A stretch of DNA of 57,918 nucleotides. Origin: an uncultured Candidatus Melainabacteria bacterium (GTDB taxonomy: Bacteria; Cyanobacteriota; Vampirovibrionia; Gastranaerophilales; Gastranaerophilaceae). The notes beneath the pieces are model-generated. The model was not told the DNA's origin. It searched no databases and saw nothing but the letters and a program-made list of their open reading frames with translations. The translations under genes were made by a program, and so were the position numbers. Positions 1 through 7,648 of the stretch are shown here, one piece after another; position 1 is the first letter of the stretch; each line of letters starts with the position of its first letter. Where the stretch lies: contig CAKUZL010000009.1 in the NCBI GenBank assembly GCA_934718085.1, positions 1 to 57,918 on the forward strand, in the 5' to 3' direction.

Positions 1-25
1 ACACAATGTAAGTGTAGTTCCTTTT

Positions 26-565
26 TTATAAGAAAAATTTTTTGTAACTTTCGTTTATAGTTTCTTGTTCTAGTCCGATATATCTTAAAGTTACGGACGG
101 AGATGAGTGGTTGAAGATTTTTTGTAATAAAACAATATCGTCAAATTGTTTGTAATGATGATAACCAAAAGTTTTGCGTAAAGAGTGAGTACCAATGTGA
201 ACTTCAATTCCAACTTCTTTTGCGGCTTTTCTTAAAATTTTGTATGCTTGAACCCTGCTTAATCTATTATCTTTTTGTGATAAAAATAATGGCTCGTTAA
301 TATTTTTATTCTGTATAAAGTCTTTGATATCTGATTGAATTTTCTCATTGATTGGAAACTGCTTGTACTTGTTTGTTTTCTGCTCCCTAAGTTCTATAAA
401 AGTTTTATCTTTAACATCTTTTATATCAAGTGCAAGGATGTCCGAAACTCTTAAACCACTATTGATTCCAAGATTGAATAACAATAAGTTTCGTTTATTA
501 CTTGATAAAATCTTTTTCATTTGTGCAATTTTTTCTTTGTCTTTAATTGGATAAACTATGTTCAC
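26..565 (-). CDS. short tyrosine recombinase/integrase
   Basis: This is a 179-aa protein consisting essentially of the catalytic domain of a tyrosine recombinase. The active-site set is visible: Arg in GLRVSD, the HxxR box in THSLRKT, His in FNHSS and the nucleophilic Tyr in TLRYIG. The N-terminal core-binding domain of full-length integrases is absent. I chose the GTG at 565 because AGGAGG (complement of 571-576) sits at ideal spacing; an upstream ATG at 640 has no such site. Short recombinases of this type are common on mobile DNA of anaerobes. It points away from the ABC-3C operon and probably moved, or still moves, this AT-rich island. The sequence resembles Firmicute proteins more than its chromosomal neighbours in base composition. 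Its target site is unknown. Confidence 0.85.
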   Translation of the reverse strand: MNIVYPIKDKEKIAQMKKILSSNKRNLLLFNLGINSGLRVSDILALDIKDVKDKTFIELREQKTNKYKQFPINEKIQSDIKDFIQNKNINEPLFLSQKDNRLSRVQAYKILRKAAKEVGIEVHIGTHSLRKTFGYHHYKQFDDIVLLQKIFNHSSPSVTLRYIGLEQETINESYKKFFL

Positions 566-576
566 GAAAACCTCCT

Positions 577-602
577 TTGTAATACCAATAACGACATTAC
601 AA
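577..602. promoter_or_regulatory. inverted repeat at integrase ribosome-binding site
   Basis: TTGTAAT and ATTACAA form perfect 7-bp arms around a 12-bp centre, directly abutting the integrase Shine-Dalgarno. It could be an operator, an RNA hairpin that masks the ribosome site, or a crossover site for the recombinase. The function is inference. Confidence 0.3.
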
Positions 603-722
603 CGAAAACACCGAAACATCAGAAAAAGAACAATATTCACGACACAAAAAGATATAATTAAAATCCTTCCGAATTAAAAAACGTAAAATGTACATTCAAG
701 TTAATATTTAACAATTTTGTAT

Positions 723-728
723 TATAAT
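723..728 (+). promoter_or_regulatory. -10 box TATAAT of the ABC-3C operon
   Basis: A consensus TATAAT lies only 4 nt before the ATG at 733. No clear -35 lies 17 nt upstream. If it is used, transcription begins at or inside the first codons, which bears on the start of the next gene. Confidence 0.4.
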
Positions 729-732
729 TGTC

Positions 733-1827
733 ATGCAACGGAGTATTGGATTGAATTTTATTGATTTTGAAAAACCAGAGATAAAAGAAATAACTAACTT
801 ACAACTTCTTTCTGGAAAAGATGTGCCAGATATAAAAATTTTTTCATTAGTATCAGAAGATGATTTTGAATTAATGACAGAACAATGGCTTTTTTCAATG
901 GGAGATTGCTATAAATACATAAAAAGAATCGGTGGTGCCGGAGATCAAGGAAGAGATGTTTTTGCTTACAAGGATGAAAATATGACTATTCTTGATATAT
1001 ATCAATGTAAGCATTATGATAAAAAACTAATGCCATCCAATATATATGTAGAAATCGGGAAATTATTATATTATACATATAAACATGAATATGTTGTTCC
1101 TAAAAATTATTATATTGTTTCTCAAAAGGGATGTGGGACTGCTTTAACAAAATTGATAGAGCATCCTGAAAATTTTAATAATGCGATACTACAAAAGTGG
1201 AATAGTAATTGTAAAAGTTCTATAACAAAAGAAAAAAATATAGAACTAAATGATGAATTTAAAACATTTATCGAAAATTTTGATTTCAGTATTATACATG
1301 AAATTACACCATTAAAATTTTTAGAAGAATTTGAAAAAACAAAATATTACTCAAGCTGGTTTGGACTTCGTAAATTTAGGAGAAAAGCACCTCTAGAGCC
1401 GTCCACTGAGATAAAAAATAATGAGTTAATATATATAAATAAATTATATAATGCCTATGGGAGTGTAAATAACTCGCATATAACAAATTTTAAACAATTA
1501 TCTAATCGACATCAAGAACATTTTAATATACAAAGAAAATGTTTTTATTCTGCTGAAGGTTTAAAAGAATTTTCAAGAGATTATTTACCAACAGATGAAA
1601 CATTTAACGATTTACAAAATCAAATTATGTATCCAGTAAAGTCACAAATATTATGCAACACATACAAGGATGGTGTAGAATGTTTGAATTCAGCAATAAC
1701 TATGGCAACAACATTGAAGATAGGAGATAACTCATTATCAGAATTTTTAAAAACAAATGATAGAATAGGTATTTTACATCAAGTTGCAAATGAAGATGAA
1801 AATGTAGAATGGACAGAATATGAATAA
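733..1827 (+). CDS. ABC-3C system effector: Mrr-like nuclease fused to ABC-3C C-terminal domain
   Basis: A 364-aa protein. Residues about 45-130 look like a PD-(D/E)xK nuclease of the Mrr type: a G-rich turn with Asp75 (GDQGRD) followed by the QxK pair Gln91/Lys93 (YQCKHY). The C-terminal 150 residues match what I know of the ABC-3C C-terminal domain, with an EHF...F..AE.L..F.RD pattern and a closing RIGILHQVANE segment with a W shortly after. In ABC-3C systems this component is the toxic effector, held by the ATPase and released on phage or plasmid invasion. The next gene overlaps it by 8 nt. The start is uncertain: the ATG at 733 overlaps the likely transcription start, and TTG at 751 has a CGGAG site in front. 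AT-rich codon use marks it as transferred DNA. Confidence 0.75.
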   Translation: MQRSIGLNFIDFEKPEIKEITNLQLLSGKDVPDIKIFSLVSEDDFELMTEQWLFSMGDCYKYIKRIGGAGDQGRDVFAYKDENMTILDIYQCKHYDKKLMPSNIYVEIGKLLYYTYKHEYVVPKNYYIVSQKGCGTALTKLIEHPENFNNAILQKWNSNCKSSITKEKNIELNDEFKTFIENFDFSIIHEITPLKFLEEFEKTKYYSSWFGLRKFRRKAPLEPSTEIKNNELIYINKLYNAYGSVNNSHITNFKQLSNRHQEHFNIQRKCFYSAEGLKEFSRDYLPTDETFNDLQNQIMYPVKSQILCNTYKDGVECLNSAITMATTLKIGDNSLSEFLKTNDRIGILHQVANEDENVEWTEYE

Positions 1828-2314
1828 CCAAGAACTTTTAAATAATGAAATTGAAGTAGCTTTAAGAATTCTTATTTTAACTAATACTATAAGTAATGCT
1901 ATTGATGAACAATTAATAATTTTTTATGATTATGCATTATTGCATTCTAATGATTTTGATAAAAAGCAAATTAGCATCTTGCCAAATTCTCCATTTAGAA
2001 AAGAGGAACTCTCTATAAAAGCAAAATTAATTAAAAAAGCCTTAAAAATATTAGCTCAAAAACAGTTGATAGATGTTATTTATAATGGAGATGGAATTTA
2101 TTATTTAAATAATAAATTGACAAACTTATTCATAAGCAAATTAACATCAACTTATTCTAAAAAATTGATAAAGCAAGCAAAATGGGTTAAAAAACACTTT
2201 AAGAAATATGATGAACAAAATATAAAGAAATATTTTGAAAAAACCATGTCAAAATGGGATAGTGAATTTTCTACATATGGTTTATTTAATGAGGGTTATA
2301 GTTATGCGAAATAG
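1820..2314 (+). CDS. ABC-3C middle component
   Basis: A 164-aa, Lys/Asn-rich protein lying between the nuclease effector and the ATPase, overlapping both genes (8 and 11 nt), so translation is probably coupled. It has no catalytic motif. Residues about 55-85 look like a winged-helix unit (helices, then a QLIDVIYNGDGIYYL beta hairpin), which suits the small middle components that bridge effector and ATPase in ABC-3C systems. The assignment rests mainly on position and size; the family itself I cannot name by sequence alone. Confidence 0.6.
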   Translation: MNNQELLNNEIEVALRILILTNTISNAIDEQLIIFYDYALLHSNDFDKKQISILPNSPFRKEELSIKAKLIKKALKILAQKQLIDVIYNGDGIYYLNNKLTNLFISKLTSTYSKKLIKQAKWVKKHFKKYDEQNIKKYFEKTMSKWDSEFSTYGLFNEGYSYAK

Positions 2315-4100
2315 ACTATTTATAAATGAATTACAAAGTGTTTCATCAGAAAATGTTGCTAAATTAAAATTTAAAGAAGGGTTAAATATAGTAACTGGAG
2401 CATCAAATACGGGAAAATCTTATGTGATAAATTGTATTGATTACTTATTTGGAGCTGAAAATCCACCAAAAGATATTAACGAAAGTAAAAATTATAGTTT
2501 TTTATTACTTGAACTGGAATATAATTTAAAACCATTTACTATAAAACGATATTTACGTGGAGAAAATACGCAAGTTATCTATCTGTATGAATGTGCTATT
2601 AAAAATATAGAAAAAAATGAATACAGAGAACTTGGAATAAATGCTAAAACAAAGGAATCAGTTTCAAGTTATATATTAAATTTGATGCAATATAGTGATA
2701 AAAAAATATTATCTAAAATTAGAACTAATAAAACTAAACTATTAAGTTTACGTGAGATTATAGACTTTATAATTGTAAACGAAACTAGTATAATAAGAGA
2801 AGTATCTCCAATATTTTCAGATAATTATGAAGCAACGTATAAAAAATCTTTATTTAATTTTTTATTAACAAATAAAGATAACTCAAATTTACAAGAAATT
2901 GAAGATCCTAAAATAACAAAAGCTAAACTATTTGCAAAAATAGAGGTATATAATAACCTTATCAAAGATGCATCTGAAAAAATAGAAGAATTAGCAAACT
3001 TTAAAATAGAAGATTTAAATGAACAAATCAATTCTTTAGAAGGTCAATATGAATATAGTACTGTCCTATTAAACAAAAAAACAAGAGAAAGATCTGAGTA
3101 TATTAAAGACGTAGAAAAGTTAAAAAATTTAATTATTGAAAGTTCTCGATTGTTGAATAAATATACTTTATTACAAGAATATTATACTAGCGATATTGAA
3201 AGAATTGATTTTGTTGAAGAAGGCTCGTTCTATTTAAAACAATTAAAAGACTATCCTTGCCCTATTTGCAACAATAATATTGATAATCAAGATGAGAATT
3301 TTAATAAAATATTAGTATCCTGTGAAAAAGAAAATGAAAAAATTAAAATTAAAATTAATGATTTAAATCAAATAATTCTAAGTGAAAAATCCAATATTGA
3401 AAAATATAATAAAGAAATAAATGAATTAAATAATAAAATTTGTAATTTGACAATTGAAATAGATAATGAATTGGAGCCACATTCAAAAGTATTAAAAAAC
3501 AGAATTGATAATATTTTAGCTTTACAAAAAAAGATTGAACTAAAGGTAAAATTGAGGAATGATATTACATTATACACTTCATACAGACAAAATTGTCAAA
3601 TCGCCTTAGATACATATAAAGTAAATAATGACACTCCTAAAATTGATAATAAATATTACACAAATTTTGCAAACGCAATTAAAAAACTTTTAGATAACTG
3701 GAAATATAAAGAAGACTGTAATGTAATTTTTGATAGTAATACTTATGACATAGAAATTGATGGAAAACCAAGGGGGCACCTTGGCAAAGGCCATCGTGCA
3801 TTAACACATGCTGCATTTTCTATTGCGATACAAAATTATATGTATGATAACGATTTTTCTTTTCCAGCTTTTGTTATTTTAGATTCCCCATTATTATCAT
3901 TAAAGGAGGCAGATTATGATACGGAACAAGTTTCAAATATTATTCAAAATGCATTTTGGAAAGATTTATCAAATACGAATAAAGATAGACAGATTATAAT
4001 TTTTGACAATAAAGAACCAAGTGAAGATGTAAAAATTGCAGCAAATTATATAAAGTTTACTGGTAATAAAAATAGTGGTAGATGTGGCTTTTATGAATAA
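2304..4100 (+). CDS. ABC-3C ATPase, SMC/Rad50-like
   Basis: A 598-aa ABC-type ATPase. Walker A is GASNTGKS at residues 32-39. A coiled-coil middle contains a CPIC motif at 319-322 like a Rad50 zinc hook. A degenerate signature (LGKGHRALTH) begins near 491, and Walker B FVILDSP has Asp near 527. The split head with a central coiled coil and CxxC is typical of RecN/Rad50/DUF3732-like ATPases used in defence systems. I started it at ATG 2304, where GAGGG is well placed and the ATPase fold begins. An ORF start 69 nt further upstream would add residues with no fold. It is the last gene of the island operon, and composition drops back to the host value about 70 nt after its stop. Confidence 0.75.
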   Translation: MRNRLFINELQSVSSENVAKLKFKEGLNIVTGASNTGKSYVINCIDYLFGAENPPKDINESKNYSFLLLELEYNLKPFTIKRYLRGENTQVIYLYECAIKNIEKNEYRELGINAKTKESVSSYILNLMQYSDKKILSKIRTNKTKLLSLREIIDFIIVNETSIIREVSPIFSDNYEATYKKSLFNFLLTNKDNSNLQEIEDPKITKAKLFAKIEVYNNLIKDASEKIEELANFKIEDLNEQINSLEGQYEYSTVLLNKKTRERSEYIKDVEKLKNLIIESSRLLNKYTLLQEYYTSDIERIDFVEEGSFYLKQLKDYPCPICNNNIDNQDENFNKILVSCEKENEKIKIKINDLNQIILSEKSNIEKYNKEINELNNKICNLTIEIDNELEPHSKVLKNRIDNILALQKKIELKVKLRNDITLYTSYRQNCQIALDTYKVNNDTPKIDNKYYTNFANAIKKLLDNWKYKEDCNVIFDSNTYDIEIDGKPRGHLGKGHRALTHAAFSIAIQNYMYDNDFSFPAFVILDSPLLSLKEADYDTEQVSNIIQNAFWKDLSNTNKDRQIIIFDNKEPSEDVKIAANYIKFTGNKNSGRCGFYE

Positions 4101-4237
4101 TTTTAATCAATAATTAACATATCTCCATCTCATAGTTAATTATATCTTGTTCTATTTGTTAAATTACAAGCGGTGCGGCAGCCGGGTTTGGTCAGCCGTC
4201 TCGGAGGTTCTGACTCCTTCCCGTCCCGGTCAATTGA

Positions 4238-4258
4238 CTCGCCGAAAGGCGGGTTTTT
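4238..4258 (+). terminator. intrinsic terminator just inside host DNA
   Basis: CTCGCC, a GAAA loop, GGCGGG, then TTTTT. The stretch before it (about 4169-4237) is structured, with GTCAG at 4191 pairing with CTGAC at 4210, but no whole gene is visible. It may be the 3' end of an RNA gene cut by the island. Confidence 0.75.
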
Positions 4259-4355
4259 GTTGCTGAAAATTGTTGCTTAAAAGACATAAAGCTTTGCAGG
4301 AAAGACTTTTTGTTTTTCGTGTCGAGCAATCGTTTTGATGAATAATCCGAAATCA

Positions 4356-4382
4356 CTGTAGGTACGGGGGTTCTACCCTGAC
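4356..4382 (+). repeat. palindromic repeat, copy 1 (degenerate)
   Basis: This is the first of the dispersed TGTAGGT...hairpin repeats. Here the arms are partly mismatched. The strand given for each copy is the one reading TGTAGGT at its 5' end. Confidence 0.75.
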
Positions 4383-4437
4383 GAAATTTTCGATGAAGAT
4401 GAAATTTTTCGTTTGCTAATCAATATTTACGTCAAAC

Positions 4438-4457
4438 AAAGCCCTTCGGGCTTTTTT
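4438..4457 (+). terminator. intrinsic terminator-like hairpin
   Basis: AAAGCCC and GGGCTTT pair around TTC, followed by T residues. The transcript it ends is unknown. Confidence 0.6.
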
Positions 4458-4566
4458 CGGGGTCGGCAAATTTTCGCATTATTTTGAACGGCTTCGACTG
4501 TCCGCGTCATGCTTGATCTGCAAGGTATAAAAAATTTGAGCATATCACACCGAGTTTGAAGGAATG

Positions 4567-4590
4567 TCGGGGTAGAAAACCCAACCTACC
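4567..4590 (-). repeat. palindromic repeat, copy 2
   Basis: Complement of the TGTAGGTTGGG...CCCCGAC type, with one arm shortened. Confidence 0.75.
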
Positions 4591-4676
4591 GTTATTTCAG
4601 ATTTTCGTTACAACGAAAAGTTTTGATTGGAAATTATTCATCGAAACGAAAGGTTTCAAACTTCGGTACACGATTT

Positions 4677-4697
4677 GTCAGGCAATGCCTGACCAAC
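4677..4697 (-). repeat. palindromic repeat, variant-arm type
   Basis: GTCAGGCA and TGCCTGAC pair perfectly. The outer flank is related to the TGTAGGT repeats but the arm sequence is different. Confidence 0.55.
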
Positions 4698-4767
4698 GGT
4701 GTTTGAGTTTTTTGCCGAGACGAGCGGCTTTGTTTACCCGTACCATGCCTGACCCGCGAGAAACGTT

Positions 4768-4795
4768 AAAAAAGGCGGCGGCATTTGCCGCCGCC
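4768..4795 (-). terminator. terminator of the dxs-like gene
   Basis: GGCGGCGGC and GCCGCCGCC form a strong stem. Read on the minus strand it is followed by TTTTTT. It lies about 135 nt after the stop of the gene at 4933. Confidence 0.85.
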
Positions 4796-4932
4796 GAAAT
4801 TTTAAATTTTATTGTTTTGGTGTTGGTCGGGTTGTCGACTCGAAATTTACGATTTTGCCGAATAGACCTGCTGTTTCGAATTGTTTTTTCGACCCTGTGA
4901 TTTGCCGACCTGCCGAACCGTGATGACGGGGA

Positions 4933-6675
4933 TTACAGCAATTTCATAACGTCTTCCGCGATGAGCTCGGGTGCCAAACGGTAGCGCTTGACGAGTTCGG
5001 GCATGGGTACTCTGTCGGTGAATTCGCGTTTTTGACCGTAATTCAGGACTTTTACGTCTGAACTTCCGAAGAACGATGCGACTTTTTCGCCGAATCCGCC
5101 CGCGAGAACGCCGCTTTCGAGAGTTACGACGACTTTGTGCGTTGATTTCAGAGCGTTTGCGGAATTTTCGTCGACGGCACTCAAGAATCTCGGATTGATT
5201 AAAGTTGCGTCAATGCCGTTTTCTTTGAGCTTTTCGACCGTTTTTTCGGCAAGCGGGAACATGTTCCCGACGCCTAAAATTGCAACGTCCGAGCCGCTTT
5301 TGACGGTTTTCCATTTATTTAAAATCGAATAATCGGTCGTATCTTTTTCGCCCGAAACGACGTATTCGCCGAACGGAACCCTTATTACGACGGGGTGCTC
5401 GGTTTGATTAAGCGAATATTCGAGCATCGCAAGGTATTCTTCTTTGTTTGTCGGCGCAAGGAATACAATCCCCGGAATGTTTGAAATCAGCGGGATATCG
5501 AATACGCCCGTATGTGTTGCATCCGCTGACGAAATTCCTCCCCAATAGACCAAAATCGTTGCGGGAGAGTTGTTCAGCGCCAAATCTTGCGAAAGTTGGT
5601 CGTAAGTTCTTTGAACAAACGAGCTCAAAACCGCCAGAACGGGCTTACATCCGTCTTTTGCCAACGCCGAAACGTACGCTACTGCGTGTTCTTCGGCAAT
5701 TCCCGTGTCAACGTAATTTTTGCCGGCTTTTGCGCGAAAATCTTTGGAAAACCCGACCGCCCCCGGAGTTGCGGGGTTTACGACGACAACGGTTTTGTCT
5801 TCTTCGATTTTTTTAAGCAGAAAATCGGTCGTAATCGAGTCGTAGCCTTCACCCGAAGGGTACTGTTTGCCATCGAGAAATCCGGGCATCGACCAGTGAA
5901 ATCTTTCTTTGTCTTCGACCGCGGGCGTGTAGCCTTTGCCTTTGAGAGTGTGAATATGCACGACAGTCGGGCGTTTGCAGTCTTTTACTTTTTCAAAAAC
6001 ATTTATCAGAGCCGCGATATCGTTTCCGTTTTCTTCGTAGAAATAATTGTAGCCGAGTGCCTTAAAGAAGTTGTTTTGTGCCTTTCCGCCCGTTTCGCGA
6101 AGCTCTTTCAAATTATCGTAAAGTGAGCCGACGTTTTCCGCAATCGACATTTCGTTGTCGTTTACGACAACGATGAATCCCGTTCCCGCCGCAGCCGCGT
6201 TGTCAAGACCTTCGAAGGCCTCTCCGCCGCTGAGCGAGCCGTCGCCGATAACCGCGATGACGTTGTAATTTTCGCCCTTAATGTCGCGAGCCTTGGCAAG
6301 TCCGCACGCCAGGCTGACCGAGGTCGATGTGTGTCCGATGATAAATTTGTCGTGTTCGCTTTCGGAAGGGTTAAAATATCCCGAAATTTCGGTGTTTTCG
6401 GGGTGCAAAAATCCGTCTTTCCTTCCGGTAAGCATTTTGTGGGGGTAGCATTGGTGCGAAACGTCCAACACAAGCCTGTCTACGGGTGAATTAAATACAG
6501 AGTGCAACGCGATTGTCGCTTCGGTAAAACCCAAATCGGGTCCGAGGTGCCCGCCGATTGTGTTTACGCGCTTTAAAATCGCCGCGCGAATTTCTTCCGC
6601 CAAAGTTTCTTTTTCGGCTAAAGTCAATTGTTTCAAGTCTTTCGGTGAATTTATTTTATTCAAAACACTTTCCAT
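4933..6675 (-). CDS. dxs: DXS-like thiamine diphosphate enzyme (annotated 1-deoxy-D-xylulose-5-phosphate synthase)
   Basis: A 580-aa transketolase-family protein, slightly shorter than canonical DXS (about 620). Conserved DXS landmarks are HQCYPHKMLTGR, the ThDP-binding GDGSLSGGEAFEGLDNA with NDNEMSI, and IAEEHAVAY near the catalytic Glu. DXS joins pyruvate and glyceraldehyde 3-phosphate as the first step of the MEP isoprenoid route. Two residues do not fit. The DRAG motif (E. coli Arg420) is YWGG, and the YPRG motif (Arg478) is VPFG. Both arginines hold the substrate phosphate in E. coli, while the Asp and His of ADxxTHxG are kept. It may therefore be a DXS paralogue with another acceptor. 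I started it at ATG 6675 after AAAGGCGG; an upstream ATG adds 11 unlikely residues. Confidence 0.75.
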   Translation of the reverse strand: MESVLNKINSPKDLKQLTLAEKETLAEEIRAAILKRVNTIGGHLGPDLGFTEATIALHSVFNSPVDRLVLDVSHQCYPHKMLTGRKDGFLHPENTEISGYFNPSESEHDKFIIGHTSTSVSLACGLAKARDIKGENYNVIAVIGDGSLSGGEAFEGLDNAAAAGTGFIVVVNDNEMSIAENVGSLYDNLKELRETGGKAQNNFFKALGYNYFYEENGNDIAALINVFEKVKDCKRPTVVHIHTLKGKGYTPAVEDKERFHWSMPGFLDGKQYPSGEGYDSITTDFLLKKIEEDKTVVVVNPATPGAVGFSKDFRAKAGKNYVDTGIAEEHAVAYVSALAKDGCKPVLAVLSSFVQRTYDQLSQDLALNNSPATILVYWGGISSADATHTGVFDIPLISNIPGIVFLAPTNKEEYLAMLEYSLNQTEHPVVIRVPFGEYVVSGEKDTTDYSILNKWKTVKSGSDVAILGVGNMFPLAEKTVEKLKENGIDATLINPRFLSAVDENSANALKSTHKVVVTLESGVLAGGFGEKVASFFGSSDVKVLNYGQKREFTDRVPMPELVKRYRLAPELIAEDVMKLL

Positions 6676-6769
6676 ACGTACCGCCTTTCTTCGACAAAAG
6701 TTTAGCACAAACGGAAAATATTCGGCAAGTTGCCCCTGAAAGCTTTGTATTGCGGCGTTTTGAGGCTCG

Positions 6770-7072
6770 TTAATTCATGAAAAAATGCATTAAAATATTC
6801 ATTAAATCGGATTTTGAATGCAACCCCGAAAACGTATGAACCGCGCGTCCGTTCTTGAATACCGCGAACGACGGATATCCTGTAATTCCGAATTCCGCCG
6901 CAAGTTCGGGGTTTTCGTCACAATTGACTTTAAAAATCGTGATGTTCGAAAGTTCGTTCAAAATTTCGGATTGTTTTTTGCAATATCCGCACCACGGAGC
7001 GTAAAATTCGACCAAAATCAGCCCGCTCTTTGTATTTTCGTCAAAATTTTCTTTGTTAAGTTCTTTTATCAT
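6770..7072 (-). CDS. trxA: thioredoxin
   Basis: A 100-aa protein spanning one thioredoxin fold. The redox site is WCGYC, followed by the cis-proline segment ITGYPSF and a final helix. CGYC is an uncommon variant of CGPC, so its redox potential or partners may differ. It should reduce disulfides in cytoplasmic proteins. I start at ATG 7072 preceded by GGAG; the open frame extends 31 codons upstream but that part is AT-rich leader. It lies 94 nt before the dxs-like gene on the same strand and could be cotranscribed with it. A 32-nt copy of its leader recurs at 7520. Confidence 0.9.
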   Translation of the reverse strand: MIKELNKENFDENTKSGLILVEFYAPWCGYCKKQSEILNELSNITIFKVNCDENPELAAEFGITGYPSFAVFKNGRAVHTFSGLHSKSDLMNILMHFFMN

Positions 7073-7095
7073 TGTTTTTCTCCGATATGATTTAT
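7064..7095 (-). repeat. direct repeat, copy 1 (thioredoxin leader)
   Basis: Contains the Shine-Dalgarno and start of the thioredoxin gene. It matches 7520-7551 with one difference. Confidence 0.7.
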
Positions 7096-7157
7096 GGTTT
7101 ATCTTTGTTTGTTGATTGCATTTTAATTTAATAAAAATTAATAAAATTATTTGACTT

Positions 7158-7241
7158 AGTAACACTTGACATTTGAACGAGCGTGAGGTTGTTTAGCCGT
7201 TCCACGTTACCGGAAGCGAAGTTCGAATGGTTAGTGTTACT
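7158..7241. repeat. 84-bp hairpin element, copy A
   Basis: AGTAACACT and AGTGTTACT are perfect 9-bp terminal inverted repeats, and the adjoining sequence also pairs. The core (GAGCGTGAGG...CCGGAAGCGAAGTT) is shared with copy B at 27011. Confidence 0.75.
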
Positions 7242-7285
7242 GATGTTAACGGGAGTTTTTCTTTTTTGGTTCGTTTTTTCTTTTT

Positions 7286-7414
7286 GCGTCTTTAATTTGC
7301 TTCACGCCTTCAAGTCACTCGCTTTGTTTCCCCCTTCGGGGAAAACGGTCGCTCGTTATTTCGGCGCTACTTCGGGACTTCGGGTGCTTTGCACCCGCCG
7401 CCCTACGCAAATTC
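7286..7414 (-). mobile_element. 129-bp MITE-like insert (type I1)
   Basis: Reverse complement of the insert at 12157-12286, in the same place of the surrounding 310-bp element (between TTTTTG and the GCCTCCGAAC side). Terminal inverted repeats are AATTTGC/GCAAATT. It has no coding capacity. Confidence 0.65.
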
Positions 7415-7519
7415 GCCTCCGAACAAAAAGAAAAAATGAACAAGAAAGCTTAAGCCGAATAATTCTCAAAAGGATGAATAAAGTCCTGTGTTGGGCTTTT
7501 TGCCCGACATTGAAAAATT

Positions 7520-7551
7520 TTTTATCATTATTTTTCTCCGATATGATTTAT
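7520..7551 (-). repeat. direct repeat, copy 2 (thioredoxin leader remnant)
   Basis: Second copy of the thioredoxin ribosome site and start (GGAGAAAAATAATG read on the minus strand). After it the open frame is short and unrelated to thioredoxin. Confidence 0.65.
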
Positions 7552-7586
7552 TATACGGCGGTTTTCGGATTTTGAAACCCGCCGGG

Positions 7587-7615
7587 TTGACAATTCTCCG
7601 CTCAAAAGTTAAAAT
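7587..7615 (+). promoter_or_regulatory. sigma70-type promoter of rubrerythrin
   Basis: TTGACA, 17-bp spacer, TAAAAT; the ATG follows 33 nt later. Confidence 0.75.
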
Positions 7616-7648
7616 TATGCCCGAACACACAACGAAAAGAGGTTTATT

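Larger units (their letters stand above)
4101..4932. other. gene-free gap at island edge
   Basis: After an AT-rich 70 nt the base composition switches abruptly near 4170, which I take as the right edge of the island. The rest holds two plus-strand terminators, three palindromic repeats and the dxs terminator. An open frame at 4556-4900 runs through repeats and the terminator hairpin and is not believed. Confidence 0.7.
7073..7648. other. repeat-filled gap between thioredoxin and rubrerythrin
   Basis: Holds, in order, the thioredoxin leader, an 84-bp hairpin element, a fragment of the 310-bp element interrupted by a 129-bp insert, the second leader copy and the rubrerythrin promoter. No credible gene is seen. 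Confidence 0.75.

Noticed and set aside
4169..4237. A complete tRNA, tmRNA or SRP RNA
   Set aside because: Some local pairing is tRNA- or SRP-like, but no acceptor stem or conserved SRP core could be assembled; kept only as a possible remnant.
4556..4900. 114-codon open frame on the plus strand
   Set aside because: It runs through two palindromic repeats and the dxs terminator hairpin, has no ribosome site and no protein-like pattern.
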